A stretch of 64,000 nucleotides of DNA from Roseovarius aestuarii. GTDB lineage: Bacteria > Pseudomonadota > Alphaproteobacteria > Rhodobacterales > Rhodobacteraceae. The stretch lies in assembly GCF_019966515.1 (NCBI RefSeq), contig NZ_JAIMIB010000020.1, forward strand, positions 1-64,000. Direction: 5' to 3'. The position numbers and the translations under genes were made by a program. The notes under the pieces are model-generated. The model had not been told where the DNA came from. It did no database searches and worked only from the letters and a program-made list of their open reading frames with translations. Shown here in pieces: positions 42,832-50,805 of this stretch (within the stretch, counting starts at the first letter, position 1; each line of letters begins with the position of its first letter).

Positions 42832-43627
42832 CCAGCACTGCCACTAGTTCTTTCTCGGACTTTCGCCGCCCTGCGAAGCCGCCAACGTTCCGAGTAACGG
42901 AGATATCGCCTACTATGTATTCTTGGAATATATCAGAGAACTCTGAGCAGTTCTTGTACGAAACAACAATCTTATTTCTGCTAGCGAGTCTTAAGGAAAC
43001 TTCAAATAGGCGCTCTAAATCCTTGTTCTTGAATGTATTTGGTCCATATTCGCCAAACACCCTCTCATCATTGGTGAAGTAGGGTGGGTCCATGTAAATG
43101 CACGCGTTGTCTGGCTTCAATTGATCTAGGAAATCTTCAAAATCTTTCGAAGTAAGATGGGCAGGTTTCAGTGCTTGGGAAAACTGCCGAAAATCGTTCT
43201 TTGATAGCTTCTTTTTCGGTTTTTGGCGTCCGCCATAGGGAGTATTGAATTGCCCTGCTTTATTGGTTCGATAAAGACCATTGAAGCAAAAGTGGTTGAG
43301 GTAGACAAAGTGCCCCGCTTTTTCAGGACAATCACTCAGCTCATTATATTTCGCCCTTGCGTCGTAGAAGGCATCTTCCTCTACAGGAATTGCATCATAG
43401 TAAGACCAAACCTCGTCCGGCAGTTCACGTGTGTGCGTGAAAAAGCTAATCAAGTCAGAGTTGAGGTCATTCAGGTAGCTTACACTGGGAGAATTGTCGA
43501 AGAAGAAGAAGGCAGAGCCGCAAAAAGGTTCAATGTAAACTTGATCGAAGCTCAGATACGGGCTTATCCGATCTGACACCTGTGATTTGCTTCCTGCCCA
43601 TTTGAGTAACTTTGGTTTGGTCTTCAT
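42824..43627 (-). CDS. Dam-type DNA adenine methylase (first gene of a four-gene operon)
   Basis: The 267-residue protein has the Dam/D12 order: KPKLLKWAGSKSQV at the start, YIEPFCGSAFFFF for S-adenosylmethionine binding, HFCFNGLYRTNKAGQFNTPY and the catalytic DPPY at 180-183. It should methylate adenine at N6 in a short DNA site that cannot be predicted from sequence. As the first gene of an operon with three overlapping partners it could mark self DNA. GGAG directly abuts the ATG, so translation may start poorly or from another signal. Confidence 0.92.
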   Translation of the reverse strand: MKTKPKLLKWAGSKSQVSDRISPYLSFDQVYIEPFCGSAFFFFDNSPSVSYLNDLNSDLISFFTHTRELPDEVWSYYDAIPVEEDAFYDARAKYNELSDCPEKAGHFVYLNHFCFNGLYRTNKAGQFNTPYGGRQKPKKKLSKNDFRQFSQALKPAHLTSKDFEDFLDQLKPDNACIYMDPPYFTNDERVFGEYGPNTFKNKDLERLFEVSLRLASRNKIVVSYKNCSEFSDIFQEYIVGDISVTRNVGGFAGRRKSEKELVAVLGG

Positions 43628-43677
43628 CTCCGCATGGTAGCACGACCTCCCTGATCTTAAACACTGCTTTCTAACTT

Positions 43678-43951
43678 AGAACATACACGGCTCGGGGGAT
43701 CGATGGGGCCTGGGACATCGCCAAATGATCCCGTCTTCTTTTTGCATCACGCCAATGTGGATCGGATTTGGTCGAAATGGGCACCGTCAGGTGGAAATGA
43801 GCCTTATGTGCCAATGCAGGGTTGCTCCTATGGGCATACCGCTAACGACCCGATGTATCCTTGGGATGGACGTACTTTACCCGAAGCTGTCACCGTTCTC
43901 CAAGGGGATGACCCGCGTGACACGGTCTATGTCGAACCGGCGACCGGGTAG
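43678..43951 (+). pseudogene. Tyrosinase 3' fragment
   Basis: The reading frame gives LGGSMGPGTSPNDPVFFLHH followed by ANVDRIWSKWAPSGG, the second copper-binding site (CuB) of tyrosinases, which oxidise phenols. The first copper site and all earlier sequence are missing. The fragment starts right after the methylase gene, so it is the leftover of a lost gene. Confidence 0.8.
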
Positions 43952-44072
43952 TACTACGTTGATTGTATATCGTACCGACAGCATTTCAAAGTATTCGCTG
44001 AATGGCTGCTCTGGGGAAGCCGCACTGCAGCGTTCGTGACCCCAGTGAATGTCGTCTGTGGGTGGCTCCTGC

Positions 44073-44305
44073 ATTGCAAGAGTTTTTTGGTGATATTTGC
44101 GGATATTTTCGTCAGTACCGTCGTCTGTTCGGCCTGTTTGTGCGGTGGTGTTCCGCTGGCCCTGATGAATTCCGCGAGCGAGGTTCCAATCGGCTAATCG
44201 ACCTTAAAAGAGGGCCGCTGACATTCCCGGAGTGTCCTTGCTCTTGGTTGACTTGATTCCGCATCATCACTTCAACGTCTTGCATCTCGTGGGCAGCCGG
44301 CGCGG
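44073..44305 (-). ncRNA. Candidate bridge RNA region of the IS110/IS1111 element
   Basis: IS110-type elements encode a structured bridge RNA in their non-coding end. In the IS1111 group it lies after the transposase, which is where this 233-base gap is. The RNA fold and its target and donor loops were not derived, so only the position is supported. Confidence 0.35.
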
Positions 44306-45325
44306 TTAGAACGCAGGCTGCCGGTACTCCTGTTGCTTCGTGAGCATTGCCCAGATGATCCTCGCTGCCTTGTTTGCCATGGCGGTCGTTGCCAATCGGA
44401 ATGGTTTGTCTGCGATGATCTTCGCCGTCCACAGGTCGACCTTTTCTGGCGAGCGTTTCGCCATGACGGCACGCGATGTCATGCTGACGACCAGCAACTT
44501 TCGTATGTACCGGTCACCTTTCTTGGTGATCTTGCCAAGGCGCTCCTTGCCACCGCTGGACTTGTTGAGTGGGGTCAGACCAAGCCAGGCCGCCAGGTCA
44601 CGGCCTGTCCGGAATTGATGTGCATCCCCGATCGTGGCAACAATTGCCGATGCCGTGATCGGCCCAATCCCTGGCATGCGCATCAATCTGCGTGCGTCTG
44701 CATTCAGCAGGGCATGTTGTTCGATCATCTTGGAATAGCCGTCGATGCGCGTGTTCAAGCCGATGAATTGGTAGCACTGAATGCCGAGCATGCCGTTGGC
44801 GATCTCAGGCATGTCCGGGTGGTCACCATCAAGGTGACGCTTTGCAAAGGCCGTTACCGCTTCGATCCCGATGGGCAAGATATGCCCAAACTCACGCAAA
44901 AGGCTGCGGATCATGTTGGCCATCTGGGTGCGTTGCCGGACTGCCAGATCTCGTGTGCGATGGATCGAGAGGATGGCTTGCTGGTCCTCCGTCTTGATCT
45001 CGACAAAACGCATGGTCGGACGCCGAACTGCTTCGCAGATCGCCTCAGCATCCACGGCGTCGTTCTTGCCGCGCTTCACATACGGTTTGACGTAACCGGC
45101 GGGCATGAGCTTCACATCGTGGCCAAGCTTGCGCAGCTGACGTCCCCAGTGATGGGAAGAACCGCACGCTTCCATCCCGACCCTGCAGGGCGGAAGCGTC
45201 TCAAAGAACCGGAGCAATTTTGCCCGCTTGATGGCTTTGTTGAAGATGATCCGGCCATTCTCAGAAATGCCGTGAACTTGAAAAACATCCTTGGCCAAAT
45301 CCAGGCCTACGGTCTTTACTGTCAT
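44306..45325 (-). CDS. IS110-family transposase
   Basis: The 339-residue protein opens with the RuvC-like DEDD start VGLDLAKDVFQVHG, followed by GMEACGSSHHWGRQLRKLGH and KNDAVDAEAICEAVRRPTMR. The C-terminal Tnp20 part has MPGIGPITASAIVATIGDAH and SSGGKERLGKITKKGDRYIR. It is full length and undamaged. Such enzymes recombine without leaving a typical target duplication and are guided by an RNA. A second copy of GGGTGGCTCCT just before its start forms a hairpin with the right inverted repeat. Confidence 0.93.
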   Translation of the reverse strand: MTVKTVGLDLAKDVFQVHGISENGRIIFNKAIKRAKLLRFFETLPPCRVGMEACGSSHHWGRQLRKLGHDVKLMPAGYVKPYVKRGKNDAVDAEAICEAVRRPTMRFVEIKTEDQQAILSIHRTRDLAVRQRTQMANMIRSLLREFGHILPIGIEAVTAFAKRHLDGDHPDMPEIANGMLGIQCYQFIGLNTRIDGYSKMIEQHALLNADARRLMRMPGIGPITASAIVATIGDAHQFRTGRDLAAWLGLTPLNKSSGGKERLGKITKKGDRYIRKLLVVSMTSRAVMAKRSPEKVDLWTAKIIADKPFRLATTAMANKAARIIWAMLTKQQEYRQPAF

Positions 45326-45402
45326 TGGGTGGCTCCTTTCCTAGCAGTCGAAGATAACTGCACTTTGGCACATTCGATGTCGGTGGAGCAGGAGCCACCC
45401 AC
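45326..45402. promoter_or_regulatory. Hairpin leader before the IS110 transposase
   Basis: GGGTGGCTCCT, starting a few bases before the transposase ATG, pairs with AGGAGCCACCC in the right inverted repeat at 45388-45402, leaving a loop of about 50 bases. It could hide the start signal of the transposase until the ends are joined. Confidence 0.45.
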
Positions 45403-45530
45403 CTCATCCGCTAAGGGCCATGCTGCTATCACTCAACCAAGCAAGTCGATTGTCAACGAAGTTGCTAAATACCAGCGTTTCGGGGCAACCTTAAAAAAAT
45501 TGAAAACGATGTATTGCACTGGAGGTGATT

Positions 45531-48500
45531 TTGGCCGCGCCATCCGTCAAGATAAACAACCTGACTGCTTTTGAAAACTGGGGGAAGGACAAGCCCGATA
45601 CCTGGCTAAATCAACTTGCAACTAGAATAGCCCTTAGAGGACTGCCGAGGGTATTGACCACGTTCGATTTGGCTGAAAGTTCTGTACCGCTTGAAGAGCA
45701 AAAACAATTGCTTCTCCAAGCGTTTCGCGCAAGTTTTTTGATCTGGACGAGTGCATTCTATCCAAATCAAAATATTGGATTTGCCCAAAAAGAGGCTGCG
45801 GAAGATCTCAGAAAAGCCATCGCTAAAGTTAAAAAGCACGTTGATGGCAAGGAACTCGTCGCCGGGCGGGTTATTTTGATCGTCGCAGATTACGTCGGCA
45901 CAACGGACAAAGATCAGCTACTTCGACCCGCCCTTGAGCTTTCTGCCAGCCTCGGTTCCCCGGCTAGGGGTGCTGGCGAATGGGATGCGATAGGAGCAGA
46001 TGCAGAGTGGCTTGAAGGAAATTTAGGCAACGAAAATGATCTTTCAAAGCAAGCACTCTGGTTGTTGGACGTTAGGGGGGACAGCAGATATCTGACCAAC
46101 TTTCCGCTTTCGATGCGTGAACCGTTCGATCGGTTCGATAAAAGTAAACTAGTTGTTAATGGGCCATGGTACGTTTGGCTGAAATGGTACCGGGGGATCA
46201 TTCCAAATACCACCGGTGACAAACCTACGAGCGCATTTGGGGAGAGAGCCGACGTTTCTATCGCGGCCCTGAAACGAGACTTCTGGAACCGCCCTGCTGA
46301 CGACGTCGTAGAAGAATTGGCCCGACTCGTCGAGTCAAGAGCGCTATCAGAGGACGGATCTGTTGATGGCGTTGGAGAAGCAGATTTCGATCGCTCCAAG
46401 TCACCTCGAAATGCTTGGTTGGCGCAGTTCAAGGATGGGGATCGAGTAGCGCAATGGGTGAGCGAAGCTCGTGCGGACACTGAAATTGATTGGAAGATTG
46501 GGAACAGAAACATCGACGAGATGCGGCCAGGAGATGCGGTAGTCTACTGGCGCACAATTACTAAAGGAAGAGACAAAGGTGGAATTGTAGGTACAGGTTT
46601 CATCAATTCCGCAGATCGAATTCTGGACACGGGCGGTGTCGAGCGTGTCAAAACAACCGTCGTTGAGTTTTTTGATGAAGCGCCTGTAGACCGCAAAGAA
46701 GTCATTGCGCAAACCGGACTAAATCCCGGGATGTGGCAATTTTCACTATACCAATTGCCAAATGACGTTGCGGAGAAAATAAACTCACTTTTAGAATCGC
46801 ACAACCGCAAGGGACTGATATCAGAATCCATTTCATCATCCCGTCCGCCAGCAGGCGAAGTGGTTTTTGTAAGCGATGCACCCGAGAATGACGAGGATTT
46901 GTTGGGCCGTGCGGATCTATCCTTCATGCTTGCAGCTAGGCTAAATCGAATCTGGGACGAAATGGCGAAAAACCCCGGCAACGCTGGCTTTGTTGTCCAT
47001 ATAGACGCTCCGTGGGGAGGTGGGAAAACCAGCTTTGCAAATTACCTCGTTAGCATGCTCAACCCGTATCGATTCAATAAATCGCTTCCAAAAGTCCTAT
47101 CTGGCATCCACTTGGAAAATGAAAACTTTTGGCCGGCCAAGTATCGGCGGCCTTGGTTCATTGTTGATTTCAATGCCTGGCAACATCAGCACGTGAACCC
47201 GCCGTGGTGGTGCTTTTATCAAGCGATACGTAAACAAACTTTTGATGCGGTGCGTGCGAAACTAAACCCCGATCCTGACAATTCAGTCGTGGCAAAGCTC
47301 GGGGGAAGGTCATCCGGATGGATCGGTCGTCACGCAAAGTGGCTGAAACTGTGGATGGCCGAATTGTGGTGGCGCTTGTTTCAACCCAAGACACGCAACC
47401 TCCTTGGAATCTCCATTGTCACTCTTTTGATGGCCTTTTTGGCAATTAGATACGGGCTGCTCAGCTTTGACGACACGAAAAACAAGTTCACATGGTCATT
47501 CGACAGTTGGCCACCACTAGTATTAAGTGCGGCGACATTGACGCTCGGGGGAGCGTCAGCGATTTGGGCGTTTGTGAGCGTGATTTCGGAATCGCTTTTT
47601 CCGGGTAGCCCAGCATCAGCAAACAACTATTCACTTGGTGCTGGTGATCCTTTGGAGCGGTTTCGAAAACACTTCTCCGGTTTTTTGAAGCGCCTTCGAC
47701 ATCCAATTATCGTGGTTGTGGACGATATCGACCGGTGCGAACCGCAGTTTGTCGTCGAACTTGTACGTGGAATGCAAACAATACTGAAAAGTCCTCGCAT
47801 TGTTTTCTTGCTGCTCGGCGACCGCGACTGGATAGAGCAAGCGTTTTCGGAAGCTCATAAAGTAATGCAGGGGATTGACGTGGGCTCCGAGCATACCTTC
47901 GGCGGCCGGTTTGTTGAAAAGGCGATTCAGCTTTCAATCATATTGCCCGACATCCCCAAAGAGCAACGCTCCGAGTTTGTGCGATCATTATTGGGCGTAG
48001 ACTACGATTCAGAGACCTCAATAGAACAACTGCCTGAAAATGAGAGGAAAATTGTCGAGGATGCGATGATCAAATTGGATACCACATTGGAACCATCCCA
48101 ACGCGACAGGGACGCCTCCGAAGTTCGTGACACAATTGCAAATCTGCAATCGATTGACGATGAGCTCAAAGAAAAAGTTGTGACTGCAATCGACCGAAGA
48201 ACCGCCTTGCGATCTGCAGCAGACGAAAAGGTTCAAGCAGCAACTAGACATAGGTTGGAACCCATATCTGATCTACTTCCGCCGAATCCTCGGCAGATCA
48301 AACGCATAATTAATTCAATAGCCTTGTTCCAAGAGATTGCCAGGACGACACTTAGGATTCAACCAGACACGAAGAATTGGCGGCAATTGGTTTTATGGAT
48401 CATTCTGATGACAGAATGGCGGCAAACATTCATGACCTTGGCGACTTGGCCCGAACTGGTATCAAGAATCCACGATCCTGAAACGCAAGTCAGTATTGCC

Positions 48501-48698
48501 GGGCTGGATAACTCCTCGGCCGACGAGTGGACTGAAGCAATTCTCGCTAACCCTGACGCAATGGCGTTACTCGATTTTCCAAGTGTAAAGGGTGCACCCA
48601 ATGAATGGAGTGACAGCAGGATTGATGCGGCCGCAATCAAAAGGCTGAATATCATTTTCCCTCCGACTAGTGGGAGAACTTTGCCGAGTTCTGTGTGA
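45531..48698 (+). CDS. KAP-family P-loop NTPase with a probable EVE/PUA-like segment
   Basis: A full Shine-Dalgarno GGAGGTGAT at 45521-45529 best fits TTG at 45531; GTG at 45525 is the alternative. The protein of about 1055 residues has an unrecognised N-terminal third. An EVE/PUA-like segment follows (about 290-390, with WLAQFKDGDR, GDAVVYWRT, GIVGTGFIN), then a KAP NTPase: Walker A DAPWGGGKTSF near 490, FNAWQHQ, two membrane helices (about 620-643 and 661-686) inside the domain, and VVVDDIDRC near 727. KAP proteins with membrane insertions include phage-exclusion factors such as PifA. EVE-type domains can read modified bases. A membrane-bound defence sensor is a plausible role. Confidence 0.82.
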   Translation: MAAPSVKINNLTAFENWGKDKPDTWLNQLATRIALRGLPRVLTTFDLAESSVPLEEQKQLLLQAFRASFLIWTSAFYPNQNIGFAQKEAAEDLRKAIAKVKKHVDGKELVAGRVILIVADYVGTTDKDQLLRPALELSASLGSPARGAGEWDAIGADAEWLEGNLGNENDLSKQALWLLDVRGDSRYLTNFPLSMREPFDRFDKSKLVVNGPWYVWLKWYRGIIPNTTGDKPTSAFGERADVSIAALKRDFWNRPADDVVEELARLVESRALSEDGSVDGVGEADFDRSKSPRNAWLAQFKDGDRVAQWVSEARADTEIDWKIGNRNIDEMRPGDAVVYWRTITKGRDKGGIVGTGFINSADRILDTGGVERVKTTVVEFFDEAPVDRKEVIAQTGLNPGMWQFSLYQLPNDVAEKINSLLESHNRKGLISESISSSRPPAGEVVFVSDAPENDEDLLGRADLSFMLAARLNRIWDEMAKNPGNAGFVVHIDAPWGGGKTSFANYLVSMLNPYRFNKSLPKVLSGIHLENENFWPAKYRRPWFIVDFNAWQHQHVNPPWWCFYQAIRKQTFDAVRAKLNPDPDNSVVAKLGGRSSGWIGRHAKWLKLWMAELWWRLFQPKTRNLLGISIVTLLMAFLAIRYGLLSFDDTKNKFTWSFDSWPPLVLSAATLTLGGASAIWAFVSVISESLFPGSPASANNYSLGAGDPLERFRKHFSGFLKRLRHPIIVVVDDIDRCEPQFVVELVRGMQTILKSPRIVFLLLGDRDWIEQAFSEAHKVMQGIDVGSEHTFGGRFVEKAIQLSIILPDIPKEQRSEFVRSLLGVDYDSETSIEQLPENERKIVEDAMIKLDTTLEPSQRDRDASEVRDTIANLQSIDDELKEKVVTAIDRRTALRSAADEKVQAATRHRLEPISDLLPPNPRQIKRIINSIALFQEIARTTLRIQPDTKNWRQLVLWIILMTEWRQTFMTLATWPELVSRIHDPETQVSIAGLDNSSADEWTEAILANPDAMALLDFPSVKGAPNEWSDSRIDAAAIKRLNIIFPPTSGRTLPSSV

Positions 48699-49082
48699 GG
48701 ACTAGTCGAAGGCTCGTTCGTTTTACACAATTTGACATATCGATGGCATTCTTTGCCAAAATGTAGATTAATGGCCAATTGCGTGAATGGCAGCTTTGGA
48801 TATGCGGTAATTCGGAAAAATTTATGGAGCTAACGACCACACAGGGTCGTCCTCAACATGCCAGAAAAGTTTATTAGCAAGTTACTGAGTTTCTACGATG
48901 ACGGTATCGAGCCTAACACGTCGAACTTGGCATTAGATATCAACGTTGGCTTTTACCAGCGGCTTGACTTTTTATTTTCCTAGGCCTTGTACGGCAACCA
49001 TCCGTCAAAAAAAAATTCGCCGTCCCTGAGAGGAAAGAGCCTCTGCGGATGCGACGCTCTTAGTGGGACACGGTGCGCTTCT
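48699..49082. other. Intergenic stretch
   Basis: This gap of about 384 bases lies between the KAP gene stop and the convergent nuclease stop. No gene, RNA or clear terminator was recognised. Confidence 0.4.
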
Positions 49083-49973
49083 TCATGAAGCCAGAATCTT
49101 CTCGATCGTATCGGACTTCCGGTCATCCACGGACGCATCCAGCCCTCTCATAATAGCGATATCGACCACAAGCTCTTCCTTCAGCGACGACAACTTTGCC
49201 TGGGTCCACGGCCCGAGCATTTCTTCTTTTCTTATCCACATCTCCCCTTTGACCTCTTTGTGTTTATGCAGATCACCGCCAGACACACGGTCCCAAAACC
49301 TGCCACCAACATATTGTTCAACGTCGTAGGTTTTCTCCAAAAAAGTACGCAGATCGGCGTCTTGCTCTTCATTGTCGATTTTAAAGGTCGAAAGAATGAA
49401 TTCGCCATTTCTCTTTTCCGCAAGGACACTTTTGACAAAAGCATGAGGAATGGGAATATCGATCCCGTACTTGTTGTCTTTGTCTCCGATGACCTCGATC
49501 TTTTTTTCAAAATCAAAAACTGGCGCCGTGAGAACATAAGTTTCCAGCACACTGTGATACTCGTTAAGTTCGCGGACGGCAATTTCCAGGTCACGCCAAA
49601 TCTTTCTATTAAAATTGGGCAGCTGCGGGGACATATTGGAGAGCAAAAACGTCTCGCTGTTTTGAATGTCAGTCTCGTTTAAATTGGCACTGGCGGCTAA
49701 ATGACCGCGGTCAAATCCGCTGCCCTTATAAGCCTCCAAGCTCGCTCGGAACCGTCTGGGGATGCGTTGATCTGGACGAAAGTTATCGAGCCGATCGCCA
49801 TCAGCATATTCGATGTCCAACAACGTTTCATTTGGCTTTATGATTTCCAGCACCCATTTGGCTTGTCGAAAATACCATGAGTACCCGATTGTAAAGTGCC
49901 GCCCAGTCAGAACCTGATCACAGACCGGCGCTCCGTAACGCAACTCTCTTTGTATTTGAAATGGATCGTCCAT
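49083..49973 (-). CDS. NucA-type DNA/RNA non-specific endonuclease without signal peptide
   Basis: The 296-residue protein carries the beta-beta-alpha metal motif GFDRGHLAASANL (catalytic His of DRGH, about residues 92-95) and the following FLLSNMSPQLPNFNRKIW with the metal-binding Asn. This is the Serratia/NucA nuclease family. Unlike many relatives it has no export signal (MDDPFQIQRELRYGAPVCD), so it would act in the cytoplasm. A C-terminal helical part (about 230-296) is extra and may bind a partner. It lies beside the EVE-KAP gene, facing it, and could be an effector nuclease. Confidence 0.88.
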   Translation of the reverse strand: MDDPFQIQRELRYGAPVCDQVLTGRHFTIGYSWYFRQAKWVLEIIKPNETLLDIEYADGDRLDNFRPDQRIPRRFRASLEAYKGSGFDRGHLAASANLNETDIQNSETFLLSNMSPQLPNFNRKIWRDLEIAVRELNEYHSVLETYVLTAPVFDFEKKIEVIGDKDNKYGIDIPIPHAFVKSVLAEKRNGEFILSTFKIDNEEQDADLRTFLEKTYDVEQYVGGRFWDRVSGGDLHKHKEVKGEMWIRKEEMLGPWTQAKLSSLKEELVVDIAIMRGLDASVDDRKSDTIEKILAS

Positions 49974-50365
49974 CTTAACCTCCTAAAATCAGAAAGCCAC
50001 CTGAGGCTCAGGGGGCTCGCCCGACGAAAACGAGGCTATGCTGATTCCACAGATTTAAACAAATAGAGATTGTACGTCAGAGGTTTTTTCGCGCTTTGCG
50101 AGCTGTGTGCTTGCGCGGCAAAAGCATGGAGGTTAAGCACCATACACCTCATCCTTACTACAACCGATGTATGCTTTCACCGAAAACCGAAAGGCAAGTA
50201 AGTCCTCATCGATCGGCATTTCGAGCAGCATTCAGTTTCGCGCTCGCGGCGAATGGCAGCAAAGCGGGCTGCAGCCGCAGCAACCATGACTCACGCTGGA
50301 TGGCCGGATTGGGCCGAGACTACGCCTTGAGTGTCAAAATGAAACCATCAGCTTCGCTCCAACAC
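49974..50365. other. Region upstream of the intact tRNA-Gly
   Basis: No gene is evident in this stretch of about 390 bases. Its right-hand part (from about 50297) resembles the region before the broken tRNA at 12181-12289, including GGCCGGATTGGGCCGA and the GAAAAGCAATGAAATAGG block. The tRNA copy thus came with its own upstream DNA. Confidence 0.5.
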
Positions 50366-50394
50366 TTGACCTCCGAAAAGCAATGAAATAGGTG
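50366..50394 (+). promoter_or_regulatory. tRNA-Gly promoter
   Basis: TTGACC (50366-50371), 17 bases and TAGGTG (50389-50394) lie 13 bases before the tRNA. The -35 box is close to consensus and the -10 is weak, as at the broken copy. Confidence 0.55.
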
Positions 50395-50407
50395 ATAATC
50401 CTGTTGA

Positions 50408-50481
50408 GCGGGCGTTGTGTAGTGGTAAGACCTTAGCCTTCCAAGCTAATGACGCGGGTTCGATTCCCGCCGCCCGCTCCA
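50408..50481 (+). tRNA. tRNA-Gly (anticodon UCC)
   Basis: The 74-base gene folds as a standard cloverleaf: acceptor GCGGGCG with CGCCCGC, anticodon stem TTAGC/GCTAA with loop CTTCCAA giving anticodon TCC, T arm GCGGG-TTCGATT-CCCGC, discriminator T and encoded CCA. It lies inside the right edge of the island, and its last 44 bases are repeated at 50575. Confidence 0.95.
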
Positions 50482-50526
50482 AAAATCCACTTCCGACACA
50501 TCACCTACAAAGAAATAGGAACGTTT

Positions 50527-50545
50527 CCGACAAACTACCGACAAA
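50527..50545 (+). promoter_or_regulatory. Candidate integrase arm-type sites (right)
   Basis: CCGACAAA occurs at 50527 and 50538, 11 bases apart, matching the pair just before the integrase start at 12436-12454. A third partial copy (CCGACACA) lies near 50492. Confidence 0.45.
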
Positions 50546-50574
50546 TAAAGATTTTTCAGATTTTGCACTTTTGT

Positions 50575-50618
50575 CTTCCAAGCTAATGACGCGGGTTCGA
50601 TTCCCGCCGCCCGCTCCA
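50575..50618 (+). repeat. attR: 44-bp copy of the tRNA-Gly 3' half
   Basis: These 44 bases are identical to 50438-50481, from the anticodon loop to CCA, and are 93 bases away from that copy. The first nine bases, CTTCCAAGC, equal the end of the broken tRNA at 12320-12328. This marks the right integration junction. Confidence 0.88.
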
Positions 50619-50805
50619 GGCATAATATCCCTAGATTTATCACACTTGATAGCGTTCACAAAGAGCGGCCTCGGAGGTCCGACGCTGCGATACATGCATG
50701 GATTTCAACGCCTGATCACATCTCACTGTCTTCCGTGTCGATCTGACCCTTGACCGCTGCATCTGTGACAGCCAAACACGACCGAACATCTTGGAGAAGC
50801 AACAC

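Larger units (their letters stand above)
44058..45402. mobile_element. IS110-family insertion sequence (IS1111-like layout)
   Basis: A 15-bp perfect inverted repeat (GTGGGTGGCTCCTGC at 44058-44072, its complement at 45388-45402) surrounds one transposase gene. Subterminal inverted repeats are a mark of the IS1111 group, as is a long non-coding stretch after the transposase (44073-44305, about 233 bases) and a short one before it. The exact tips beyond the inverted repeats cannot be set. Confidence 0.75.
12329..50574. mobile_element. Genomic island in tRNA-Gly (about 38 kb, mosaic)
   Basis: Left edge: broken tRNA-Gly followed within 130 bases by a tyrosine integrase. Right edge: the matching tRNA 3' half at 50575. 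Joining 12328 to the sequence after the shared CTTCCAAGC at the right would rebuild a perfect tRNA. Near the right edge is a complete tRNA-Gly with its own promoter (50408-50481), which could replace the broken gene. Contents are an integrase module, a cyclase and cell-wall enzyme block, IS debris and several defence-like genes. An alternative reading is that the right-hand tRNA plus its 44-bp repeat is the scar of a second, deleted element. Confidence 0.7.

Noticed and set aside
44333-45574. 413-codon plus-strand frame across the IS110 element
   Set aside because: It is the antisense shadow of the intact IS110 transposase.
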